Shown here piece by piece: positions 46,910-54,269 of a stretch of DNA of 64,000 nucleotides; within the stretch, counting starts at the first letter, position 1, and every line of letters begins with the position of its first letter. The translations under genes were made by a program, and so were the position numbers. The DNA is from Pedobacter foliorum. Lineage in GTDB: Bacteria > Bacteroidota > Bacteroidia > Sphingobacteriales > Sphingobacteriaceae. Location of the stretch: positions 310,001 through 374,000 of the forward strand of contig NZ_JABSNU010000001.1 of the NCBI RefSeq assembly GCF_013266735.1. Reading direction: 5' to 3'. The notes beneath the pieces are model-generated. The model searched no databases, was not told the origin of the DNA, and worked only from the letters and a program-made list of their open reading frames with translations.

Positions 46910-48052
46910 TTATTTTTCGGTTCCTGCTTTAACTGCAGCTGTTTTTTTCTTCCGGAATGTGGCAAAGGTCATTGGGCTTTTTTCTGGACGTTCATCTCCG
47001 AGCAAAACACCCCATTGTTTAAAAGTAACGGTTCTGTCGAAAATAACTTTTAACACTGCAATTACCGGAAGGGAGAGGAACATTCCGGAAACTCCGGCGA
47101 TACTACCTCCAATAATTACGCCTAGAATAGCGAAGAAAGCATTTATCTTCACTTTTGAGCCCACAATTCTTGGCATCAATATGTTGTTGTCGAGAAACTG
47201 AACAACGGCAATAACTAGCAATACGGTAACTACAGGCCAGAGCTCTGTTGAGGAGGTTAGGGTTAATAGAACACCAATGATATTGCCAATTAAGGCGCCA
47301 ACATATGGAATAAGATTTAAAATAGCGAAAATAACCCCAATCAATAGCGCATGCTTAATTCCGACAAGAAAAAGGATTCCACCCAATAAAACGGTCATAT
47401 AACTAACCTGAATTAATAACCCTACCAGATAGCTTTTGATGATGGATTCTGTTTCATAAATTGCTTCCTTAACCTTTGGGTGATGCTCCGGTTTAAACCA
47501 CATAAAGGTGAAACGTAACAAGATATCCTTATAGAACAGCATCAGGTAGATGTAAATAGGGAGTAGGCCTACAAAAACGAATACAGAACTCAGCGTAACA
47601 GCCGCACCACTAGCAGCTTTACCGGCCATTCCTATTAGATCATCGCTCTTTTCAGTTATAAACTTAAGTTGCTCTCTTGTTGAGATATGACTAATGTTAC
47701 TTACCCAATTACTTAATGCTTTCAGGTGTATATTCACATTGTTTTTTATCTGAGGGAAATCGGATACTAAGATGCCGACCTGAGCAGAGAAAAACCATAC
47801 CAGCAATCCTATTAAGATCACCAGTAATAGAATAGGAAGTATGATTGCAACTGCTTCCGGGAGTTTTTTTCTGATTAAAAAACGGTAAACTGGAAGAACT
47901 ACAATACTGATAAAGAAGGCCATTATAACCGGCATGATAATGCTATTACCAACTACTAAAATAGTGACTAATAGAACCAGACCCAATAATTCGATTGATC
48001 GTTTTACAGTAAGAGGCATGTCTGTCATAGGTAAAGTATTTGTTTTTTTCAT
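46910..48052 (-). CDS. AI-2E family transporter
   Basis: Polytopic inner-membrane protein with about eight hydrophobic segments and the family pattern (NIHLKALSNWV, LGGILFLVGIKHALLIGVIFAILNLIPYVG). Despite the family name, most members are uncharacterised; some are sodium/proton antiporters. The start was set at 48052 (MKKTNTLPMTD) rather than 48136, because the upstream residues would overlap the mnmE region and are not family-like. It is divergent from mnmE. Confidence 0.9.
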   Translation of the reverse strand: MKKTNTLPMTDMPLTVKRSIELLGLVLLVTILVVGNSIIMPVIMAFFISIVVLPVYRFLIRKKLPEAVAIILPILLLVILIGLLVWFFSAQVGILVSDFPQIKNNVNIHLKALSNWVSNISHISTREQLKFITEKSDDLIGMAGKAASGAAVTLSSVFVFVGLLPIYIYLMLFYKDILLRFTFMWFKPEHHPKVKEAIYETESIIKSYLVGLLIQVSYMTVLLGGILFLVGIKHALLIGVIFAILNLIPYVGALIGNIIGVLLTLTSSTELWPVVTVLLVIAVVQFLDNNILMPRIVGSKVKINAFFAILGVIIGGSIAGVSGMFLSLPVIAVLKVIFDRTVTFKQWGVLLGDERPEKSPMTFATFRKKKTAAVKAGTEK

Positions 48053-48136
48053 TAAGTAACGCTGAAAGGTATGAAATGTTTGGCTAGTTTTGCAAGTAAA
48101 TACCCTTTTAGTAAAATCTATATACATACAGAACAA

Positions 48137-49507
48137 ATGATCACAAACGAAACCATAGTTGCTTTATCTACTCCACCAGGAGTGGGCGCAATTGGCGTTA
48201 TTCGCCTTTCAGGCAAAGATGCTATAGCTATTACTAACTCGGTTTTTATTGGCAAGGATTTGCTGACTCAGGAGTCGCACACCATCCATTTTGGTTTAAT
48301 AAAGGATGGCAATGCTGTTATAGATGAGGTTCTTGTGAGTTTATTTGTAGCTCCAAAATCGTATACTAAAGAGAATGTTGTCGAGATTTCTTGCCATGGC
48401 TCTAATTATATTATTCAGCAGATTATTAGTTTGCTGATAAGAAAAGGTGCAAGTGCGGCCAAGCCCGGTGAGTTTACTTTAAGGGCATTTTTAAATGGGG
48501 GACTTGATTTATCTCAGGCTGAAGCTGTTGCCGACCTAATTTCTTCGGACTCTGCCGCTGCTCATCAGGTAGCTATGAATCAGTTAAGAGGTGGCTTCAG
48601 TACTGAACTGAACATATTGCGCGAACAATTAATTCACTTTGCCTCTATGATTGAGCTTGAGCTTGATTTTTCTGAAGAGGATGTGGAATTTGCAAACAGA
48701 GATCAGTTACAGGAATTAATAGCCAAAATCACCCTTGTGATTAATAAGTTAATCCGCTCATTTGAGCTTGGAAATGTAATTAAGCAGGGGATTAATACCG
48801 TTATTGCAGGTAGACCAAACGCCGGGAAATCCACTTTGCTAAATGCGCTTTTAAATGAAGACAGGGCAATTGTTAGTGAAATTGCCGGAACTACCCGTGA
48901 TACAATTGAGGAACTTTTAAATATTGGTGGCATCAACTTTAGATTGATTGATACGGCGGGTATTCGCGAAGCTACTGATGCCATCGAAGCAATAGGTGTC
49001 GAAAAAACCATGCAGAAGATTAGTCAGACGGCTTTATTGGTGTATTTATTTGACGTGGTTAATATGTCGGCCACTGAAATACATGATGATATTGCTCGTT
49101 TGCACAAGCCAGGTATTCCGTTTTTAGCTGTTGCCAACAAAATGGATCTTTCCTACAGTGATCGCTTGAAAGAGCTTAAGTTCCCTTCGGATATCTCGTT
49201 TATTTCTATTTCCGCTAAGCAGAATCAGCATATCGAGGAATTGAAGCAATTACTTTATGATACTGCAGTAGGAGATAAGCTATCTGATAATCACACCATG
49301 GTAACGAACATCAGACACGTTGAGGCGTTGCAAAAGACACAGACAGCTTTAAATAGCGTTGCCAATGGTTTGGATAACCCGGTAACTTCGGATTTCTTAG
49401 CCATGGATATTAAGCAGGCCTTGTATTATTTAGGAGAAATCACAGGGCAGGTTACTACTGATGACCTGTTGGAGAATATATTTAGCAAGTTCTGTATTGG
49501 CAAATAA
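48137..49507 (+). CDS. mnmE: tRNA modification GTPase MnmE
   Basis: With MnmG forms cmnm5U34 on tRNAs. Start set at 48137 (MITNETIVALSTPP), which begins the formyl-THF-binding domain; the frame is open to 48071. 456 residues. The P-loop is GRPNAGKST, the G3/G4 boxes are DTAG and NKMD, and the C-terminal FCIGK carries the catalytic cysteine. The last codons and following 80 nt form the left copy of a long direct repeat (49493-49578), so this gene end is the target of an integrated element. Confidence 0.96.
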   Translation: MITNETIVALSTPPGVGAIGVIRLSGKDAIAITNSVFIGKDLLTQESHTIHFGLIKDGNAVIDEVLVSLFVAPKSYTKENVVEISCHGSNYIIQQIISLLIRKGASAAKPGEFTLRAFLNGGLDLSQAEAVADLISSDSAAAHQVAMNQLRGGFSTELNILREQLIHFASMIELELDFSEEDVEFANRDQLQELIAKITLVINKLIRSFELGNVIKQGINTVIAGRPNAGKSTLLNALLNEDRAIVSEIAGTTRDTIEELLNIGGINFRLIDTAGIREATDAIEAIGVEKTMQKISQTALLVYLFDVVNMSATEIHDDIARLHKPGIPFLAVANKMDLSYSDRLKELKFPSDISFISISAKQNQHIEELKQLLYDTAVGDKLSDNHTMVTNIRHVEALQKTQTALNSVANGLDNPVTSDFLAMDIKQALYYLGEITGQVTTDDLLENIFSKFCIGK

Positions 49508-49578
49508 TCCATGACAACTACTGCATAATTACGACAGGTATCGACAACTAAATCACTTATTGTTAATAACTTATATGA
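49493..49578 (+). repeat. Left direct repeat (attL-like), starting in the last codons of mnmE
   Basis: Identical at 80 of 86 positions, without gaps, to 50974-51059. It begins with codons for C-I-G-K-stop (TGT ATT GGC AAA TAA). A weaker similarity continues without gaps to about 49645 (paired with 51126), including two TTTGTATCT units 11 bp apart. This is the form expected of an attachment site in a gene 3' end. Confidence 0.85.
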
Positions 49579-49690
49579 TTTAACCTTATCCAATTTCTTG
49601 GATAGTTGGCATTTTTTTGCACACTTTTGTATCTCATTTGTATCTCAAGCACGAGAATTTTACCCTCAAAAATGTACAGGGTAAATGATT

Positions 49691-49750
49691 GCGCTTAATG
49701 TATCTTAATTACACTTAAATCATCTTAATTACGCTAAATGGCGCTAAAAC
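49691..49750. repeat. Six-unit 10-bp phased repeat
   Basis: Six successive 10-bp units share the core CTTAAT or CTAAAT at the same place: gcgCTTAATg, tatCTTAATt, acaCTTAAAt, catCTTAATt, acgCTAAATg, gcgCTAAAAc. The period is close to one helical turn, so it could bend DNA or bind a protein array such as integrase arm sites. It lies in the 320-nt gap between mnmE and the HTH gene. Confidence 0.7.
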
Positions 49751-49776
49751 TGGGTGAGATAACGACCGATGATTAA
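49750..49776 (+). pseudogene. Fragment resembling a MnmE C-terminus (left)
   Basis: In frame it reads L-G-E-I-T-T-D-D-stop. MnmE proteins of Bacteroidota commonly carry ITGEITTDDLL near the end; the resident gene has ITGQVTTDDLL. It also matches the right fragment (50882-50932) at 17 of 19 bases over its core. It is short, so chance cannot be excluded. Confidence 0.35.
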
Positions 49777-49827
49777 GTGAACAAAATGTGCGGAGAACAG
49801 ATGGAGAAGGCCTTAAACTATATAGCA

Positions 49828-50202
49828 ATGAGTTCTAATTTATCCATCAAAAGAATTTGTGAATATTGCAGGAATACTTTTACTGCAAAAACGACGGTAA
49901 CCAGGTATTGTAGCCTTAAGTGTAATAGCAGGCATGGCAAACAAAAGATTCGTGAGCAAAAAATTAAAGTATCTGAAGTTGAGGTACAATCAACTATAGC
50001 TACCTCAGGTACAAGCTTGGCCCCAGTAGCAGAATTTCTCACCGTTAAAGAAGTTTCAAAACTTGTCAATCTCTGCACAAGAACAATTTACAGTCTCATT
50101 TACAGCGGAAAAATCAAAGCAGTTAGGCTTTCAGCTAGAAAGATTATTATCAAAAGAAAGGAAGTTGATAAGATTGCATGTTTCGGCATTACTGTCCGCT
50201 GA
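49828..50202 (+). CDS. Excisionase-type HTH protein with N-terminal zinc-finger-like domain
   Basis: A 124-residue DNA-binding protein of the type found beside tyrosine integrases in Bacteroidota elements. The N-terminal CEYC...CSLKC set (from residue 10) is a possible zinc site; the C-terminal helix-turn-helix reads [26 protein letters not shown] set the start at 49828 (MSSNLSIKR); the frame opens earlier with GTG 49777. The last residues (FGITVR) are encoded by an IS21-like repeat, so the natural C-terminus is probably replaced. Confidence 0.8.
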   Translation: MSSNLSIKRICEYCRNTFTAKTTVTRYCSLKCNSRHGKQKIREQKIKVSEVEVQSTIATSGTSLAPVAEFLTVKEVSKLVNLCTRTIYSLIYSGKIKAVRLSARKIIIKRKEVDKIACFGITVR

Positions 50203-50269
50203 TTTCGGAAATAAGCTGACACCTCATTTCATTCCAAACTGACCGCATTATTTCGGGCCAAAGTGGCCG
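50180..50269 (+). repeat. IS21-like terminal repeat array, left
   Basis: Four degenerate units of the pattern TTTCGGnnnAAnnTGgCCG at 50180, 50202, 50226 and 50250, spaced 22-24 nt. The last, ATTTCGGGCCAAAGTGGCCG (50250-50269), matches the reverse complement of 50607-50626 at 18 of 20. Multiple 20- to 22-bp repeats at each end are typical of IS21 family elements, which bind their transposase there. Confidence 0.6.
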
Positions 50270-50606
50270 TTTTGATTATTTGAAGGCTGTTTTTTGGATT
50301 GTAGTCTAAAAATTATCTTACGCTTTTGAGGGCTATTCGCGGCCTCTAGGTGAATATGTTGCTATACTTTGGGATAGGAGTCTGTGCAAGAGATTTGGAT
50401 CGTTTATATGGGCTTATTTTAAGCCGGCTCAAAACGCTTGGTTGATTAATCATTAAAAAGGCTTTTGTAGCTAGTGGATGTGATTGGAGATTATCTCAGA
50501 GAGGTTATGCTACTTTTGGTCAGTAGCACAAAGAGGGTTGGAAGGAATTATTTATATTTGTACATGCTCCCGGAGCATTTTCTACCACTCCCGGTAGACA
50601 GCCTAG

Positions 50607-50650
50607 CGGCCATTTTGGTCCGAAATGAGGAGGCCACTTTCCCCGAAATA
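50607..50650 (-). repeat. IS21-like terminal repeat array, right
   Basis: Two tandem units on the minus strand: 50631-50650 (TATTTCGGGGAAAGTGGCCT) and 50607-50626 (ATTTCGGACCAAAATGGCCG). They face the left array. Confidence 0.6.
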
Positions 50651-50881
50651 TACAATCAAGATGTGATTTTTCTCGATAAAACTGTGTTTTATCCATAAAG
50701 ACAAACATTAAATAGAGATAGTTAAACACCACACTACAAGCATATTAAATATCACCTAAAAAAACGCTGCTATTCCAAGTATTTTTTGATCTTTAAATGA
50801 ACAGCGCTCACTCTCCTAAACTGTTTCATTCCATTGCACAGCTAATCTACTTAAATACAGTATATTTACAGGGTTGTCCAC

Positions 50882-50932
50882 ATTACCGGAGAGATAACCA
50901 CCGATGTTCTTTTACGAAGCTTTTTTGTTGCT
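50882..50932 (+). pseudogene. Fragment resembling a MnmE C-terminus (right)
   Basis: Seventeen codons read ITGEITTDVLLRSFFVA, against ITGQVTTDDLLENIFSK in the intact MnmE. About 40 nt later the sequence reads C-I-G-K-stop at the start of the right repeat. It is a degenerate copy of a foreign mnmE end, with a small insertion before the last codons. The stretch 50651-50881 holds nothing I can identify. Confidence 0.55.
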
Positions 50933-50973
50933 TACAATTCGTAATTAATTAACATACAGCCAAATACAATATG

Positions 50974-51059
50974 TGCATTGGTAAATAATCCATGACAACT
51001 ACTGCATGATTACGACAGGTATCGACAACTAAATCTCTTATTGTTAATAAGTTATGTGA
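50974..51059 (+). repeat. Right direct repeat (attR-like)
   Basis: Pairs with 49493-49578. It starts with TGC ATT GGT AAA TAA, coding C-I-G-K-stop with two synonymous changes against the mnmE end, so the copy comes from a different mnmE allele rather than a recent duplication. Confidence 0.82.
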
Positions 51060-51140
51060 ATTTCTTTTGTCCATATTTTTGGATTTATCCTTTTGTTTTT
51101 CTGACTTTTGTAGCGCATTTGTAGCTTTTTTCTCCTAAAA

Positions 51141-51332
51141 ATCAGGTGTGAAAATCATCTGGTAGATTATGTGGGGATTATTCGATATGTGGCCACTACT
51201 TTCGCGGAATTTGGTCTTTTTGCTTCTACCGATGCAGCTGAGGCTGTCTAGTTTAACATCTATGAGTTGCCTGCACTGGCATTTGATCAACCATCCACAG
51301 AAGAAATTGTTCATAAAACCGATGGGCCATAA
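51141..51332 (+). pseudogene. C-terminal remnant of an unidentified gene
   Basis: The frame reads a protein-like stretch, including VATTFAEFGLFASTDAAEAV, an in-frame TAG at 51252, then FNIYELPALAFDQPSTEEI and a stop at 51330. No start fits the 5' side, where repeat-derived sequence begins. I do not recognise the family. The open frame 51169-51474 in another phase is not convincing. Confidence 0.45.
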
Positions 51333-51775
51333 TTTGTCTTTACCTTATCCATCACCACGTGGGTATAGAAATGTTTTAGGTGGGGATTGTCCATCAGCTT
51401 GGTCTTTTGGAACTCTTCAAAGTGCTCCATGTCTTTTGTGTTCACGATCAAGACAAAATCGTAGGAACCTGTGACGTAATAGCACAATGAAACTTCGGGA
51501 CATTTCGTCATTTCTTCCTTAAATGAATCGATCGCCTTTGTGTTTCCTTCGTAAAGTATTACATCAATCACACAGGTGAAACTCAGGCCCAGAGCTTTTT
51601 GCGAAATTATCGAAACATCGGCTTCTATGATCCTTTCATTCCTTAGTTTGGTGATACGCCTTTGCACTGCACTCTGGCTCAGGTTTACTTCGATGCTAAG
51701 TTCCTCTGTAGTTAGCCTGTTATTTTTTTGAAGCAACCGCAGTAGCTTCAAATCGTACTCATCCATAATATGCAT
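51311..51775 (-). CDS. Lrp/AsnC family transcriptional regulator
   Basis: A 154-residue regulator. N-terminal HTH: DEYDLKLLRLLQKNNRLTTEELS, followed by LSQSAVQRRITKLR; C-terminal RAM domain (residues about 65-150) with YYVTGSYDFVLIV, which senses amino acids. A Met at residue 4 (51766) is an equal start candidate. Divergent from an aminotransferase gene, which it probably controls. Confidence 0.93.
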   Translation of the reverse strand: MHIMDEYDLKLLRLLQKNNRLTTEELSIEVNLSQSAVQRRITKLRNERIIEADVSIISQKALGLSFTCVIDVILYEGNTKAIDSFKEEMTKCPEVSLCYYVTGSYDFVLIVNTKDMEHFEEFQKTKLMDNPHLKHFYTHVVMDKVKTNYGPSVL

Positions 51776-51892
51776 TATTTACCCATTTATAGACAAAAAT
51801 AAGGTGAAAAATTCCTAAAGTATAGAAATACGCAAAAATTAATCGATAGGGTGATGGTATTTTTATGTAAACTTTTTAAACAGATATACACG

Positions 51893-53146
51893 ATGGATTT
51901 AGCGAAACAATTTACGTTGCCAAAGAATAGCATATTTACCCATGCAGAAATAGAAACTTTTAGAAATGAAACGCCAGGCTGTCGCAGTGTGGTCCATTTG
52001 AATAATGCCGGGGCAGCCCTGATGCCTGAAGTTGTGATAAAGGCACAAGTAGATCATATTATGCTTGAAGCAGTAAAAGGAGGTTATGAGGCATCGGCGT
52101 TGAAGGCTGATGCTATAAGGGGTTTTTACGAGCAGGCTGCGCTCTTGCTTAATTGCACACCATCGAATATTGCTTTTACCTCCAGTGCTACTGATTCCTA
52201 CAGCAGAGCATTATCTTCTATCTTATTTAAGGCTGGCGACATAATATTGACAGACAACGATGATTTCGTTTCGAACCAGATACAGTTCTTGTCATTGCAA
52301 AAAAGACTGGGCATTAAGATCATTCATATTAACAATGCCAAGGAGGGTGGGGTTGATCTGAACGATCTCCAAGAAAAGCTGAAACTTCATCGCCCCAAGT
52401 TATTGGCAATTACATATATTCCGACTAATTCGGGATTAATGCAGCCTGTTGATGATATCGCAAAGATATACCGGGACTATTTGCAGAATGCAGGTGATAA
52501 GACCTGGTATATTCTGGATGCCTGCCAGGTAGTGGGGCAGATGAAATTAGACGTCCAAAAACTAGGCTGTGATTTCTTGAGTTTTACCGGGCGGAAGTTC
52601 TTACGTGGTCCGCGTGGTACGGGTGTTTTGTATATATCAAATGATGCGCTTAAAGCAGGATTGGAGCCGATGTTTATCGATATGCATGGCGCAGAATGGA
52701 CGAACCTAGACTCGTACAAACAACAACCCGATGCCAAACGATTTGAAGATTGGGAGTTTGCCTATTCGACAGTTATCGGTACAATGGAGGCCATAAAATA
52801 TTGTCGTCATATTGGGGAGGACAAAATATGGCAGCAGGTAAAACTGCTCTCTGGCATGCTAAGAAAAGAATTAGCCGGAATAGATAATGTTAAGATTTTG
52901 GATCGCGGACCAATGCAGGGCGGATTAGTAACTTTCAATATTGCGGATGCAAATCCGAATCATATTGTGAGTGAATTAACCAAACGCAAGATAAATGTGG
53001 TTGCCAGCTACAGAGCCTACGGTTTGATAGATTTTGACGAAAAGGGTGTTAAGTGGGTAATTCGGGCATCACCGCACTATTACAATAGCCTCGACGAGAT
53101 CGAATATTTTACAGCTGCGTTGAAAGAAATTATAAAAACTAAATAA
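51893..53146 (+). CDS. Class V-fold PLP-dependent aminotransferase/cysteine desulfurase-like enzyme
   Basis: PLP enzyme of fold type I. Start set at 51893 (MDLAKQFTLPKN); the frame opens at 51851 but the lead is not family-like. K235 in SFTGRKFLRGPRGTG binds PLP and D209 (LDACQ) contacts the pyridine. The GRKFLRGPRGTG form resembles cysteine-lyase-type members such as EgtE, but no ergothioneine genes are adjacent. Paired with a divergent Lrp regulator, which suggests amino acid use or synthesis. The substrate is open. Confidence 0.88.
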   Translation: MDLAKQFTLPKNSIFTHAEIETFRNETPGCRSVVHLNNAGAALMPEVVIKAQVDHIMLEAVKGGYEASALKADAIRGFYEQAALLLNCTPSNIAFTSSATDSYSRALSSILFKAGDIILTDNDDFVSNQIQFLSLQKRLGIKIIHINNAKEGGVDLNDLQEKLKLHRPKLLAITYIPTNSGLMQPVDDIAKIYRDYLQNAGDKTWYILDACQVVGQMKLDVQKLGCDFLSFTGRKFLRGPRGTGVLYISNDALKAGLEPMFIDMHGAEWTNLDSYKQQPDAKRFEDWEFAYSTVIGTMEAIKYCRHIGEDKIWQQVKLLSGMLRKELAGIDNVKILDRGPMQGGLVTFNIADANPNHIVSELTKRKINVVASYRAYGLIDFDEKGVKWVIRASPHYYNSLDEIEYFTAALKEIIKTK

Positions 53147-53164
53147 CAGACTTGAATGATAAGA

Positions 53165-53251
53165 CTAGGTAGTAACATACGACCTTTTCCAATTTCGTTT
53201 TAAAAGAACAGCGATGGCAACCCATGGGTCTTCATCAATCAAGTTTGGTTC
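53165..53251 (-). pseudogene. Short coding-like fragment
   Basis: Twenty-eight codons read on the minus strand from after a TGA at 53249 to a TAG at 53165, including DEDPWVAIAVLLKRNWKR. It looks like the end of a protein gene, but it has no start and no recognised family. The rest of 53147-53405 shows nothing else. Confidence 0.25.
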
Positions 53252-53405
53252 TCATAAGAAATAAATAATATATAAAAAATATCTTATTGATAATTAGGTG
53301 TTTATGTCAAATCAATAAAATACTTCTAAAAGCAGTGTGTGTGGAGTAAAAAAAAGCCCTATACAATTGTAAACCCATTGTGATAGAAAGTCTTAATAAA
53401 AAAAC

Positions 53406-53582
53406 ATGACTAAACAAGAATATATCGAGTTATATGAGAAGTTCTGTACAGGCAAGTGTACTTTTGAAGAGAAAATACTGCTTGAGGAATATAGCAAAGA
53501 ATTTTTGATCGATGACCCATGGTTGGGGCTTATGGGGAATGAAGATGAAGTGCGTATACAAACCGGATTAGTTATTCAATAA
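53406..53582 (+). pseudogene. FecR anti-sigma factor N-terminal remnant
   Basis: Fifty-eight codons, MTKQEYIELYEKFCTGKCTF onward, match the N-terminal inner-membrane-side start of Bacteroidota FecR regulators (E-Y-x-x-L-x-E-K-F, then LLEEY, DDPW and MGNEDEV). The protein stops at 53582 after about 58 residues instead of more than 300, so the transmembrane and FecR domains are gone. No sigma or TonB receptor gene is next to it. Confidence 0.6.
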
Positions 53583-53589
53583 ATAAGTT

Positions 53590-53938
53590 AAAAAACAGGC
53601 ATTTACGTGTAGAGAACCACTTCCAGAATCATATTATACTGCATTTGAAAATATCAAGCTTGATCCTAATCCAGAATTAATGATTGCGGAAAATCAGGAA
53701 AGAGAAATTGTTGGTAATTTGCAATTAATTTTTATACAGTATCTGACTTATCAAGGTGGAATTAGGGCTCAGATAGAAGCAGTGCGACTAAGGGAAGTAG
53801 ATAGGAGCAAAGAGTCTGGCACATCTGGTTCAACTAACTACAGACAAACAGAGACCAGATGCAATTTTCTTTTACGAACAATTAGGCTTTACTTCCTCAT
53901 ATGTTGGCATGAAAATGCATCTAAATGTTTTAGGGTAA
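53590..53938 (+). pseudogene. GNAT acetyltransferase pseudogene
   Basis: The first part (53611-53819) reads REPLPESYYTAF and IFIQYLTYQGGIRAQIEAV in one frame; the second part reads HLVQLTTDKQRPDAIFFYEQ and GFTSSYVGMKMHLN in another, ending at 53938. These are the two halves of a GNAT enzyme in the right order, joined by a frameshift with loss of about 20 codons that should hold the acetyl-CoA loop. The 5' part is also missing. The open frame 53680-53973 is only the first half. Confidence 0.7.
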
Positions 53939-54269
53939 GGGCACTTCCATCTTACGAACTGTTTATTGATTAATCCATTATGTTTTTTAAAGTTGCTTGG
54001 ATATAGGTGCCAAGAGTAGAAATAGAAAATTTTTCATTTTTCCCATAAAAATGTACTTTCTGTAAATAGTTAGTGAGAATAGATAACATATTAACAAACA
54101 ACTTAATGAAATTAAATAACCATGCGGCTTAGCTAGTTAAATGCTTTCAAAGAAATTTGTGTACACTTAAAACTTATGTTGTTTAACTGCGTATCAACTA
54201 GGAAACAGGATAGCCAAGGATAGTTGATTCTGACATTGTCATTATCTTGGCGGGAACTAATCAAATGTA
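53939..54269. other. Gene-free stretch upstream of the GH106 gene
   Basis: 331 nt of AT-rich sequence. I see no open frame of protein-like composition, no repeat and no clear promoter box. Confidence 0.4.

Larger units (their letters stand above)
50180..50650. mobile_element. IS21-like non-autonomous element or remnant
   Basis: About 470 bp with inverted arrays at both ends (50180-50269 and 50607-50650). No istA or istB reading frame is present between; 50270-50600 holds no recognisable gene. It inserted in the 3' end of the HTH gene. It could be a MITE-like derivative or the fused ends left by a deletion. Confidence 0.5.
49493..51059. mobile_element. Remnant of an integrative element at the 3' end of mnmE
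   Basis: The interval between the two direct repeats holds an excisionase-type HTH gene, a 10-bp phased repeat, two MnmE-tail-like fragments and IS21-like terminal arrays, but no integrase, relaxase or transfer genes. Integration in the 3' end of mnmE (trmE) is known for SGI1-type islands. From sequence alone this is a decayed element; an excision-competent state is unlikely. Confidence 0.7.

Noticed and set aside
49691..49750. CRISPR-like array
   Set aside because: Units are only 10 bp with no unique spacers and no cas genes in the window.
50520..50732. Open frame on the minus strand in the IS21-like segment
   Set aside because: It reads through the terminal repeat units and has no relation to istA or istB.
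51169..51474. Open frame on the plus strand
   Set aside because: Overlaps the Lrp gene antisense and is leucine- and serine-rich; the coding-like signal here is in another frame (51141-51332).
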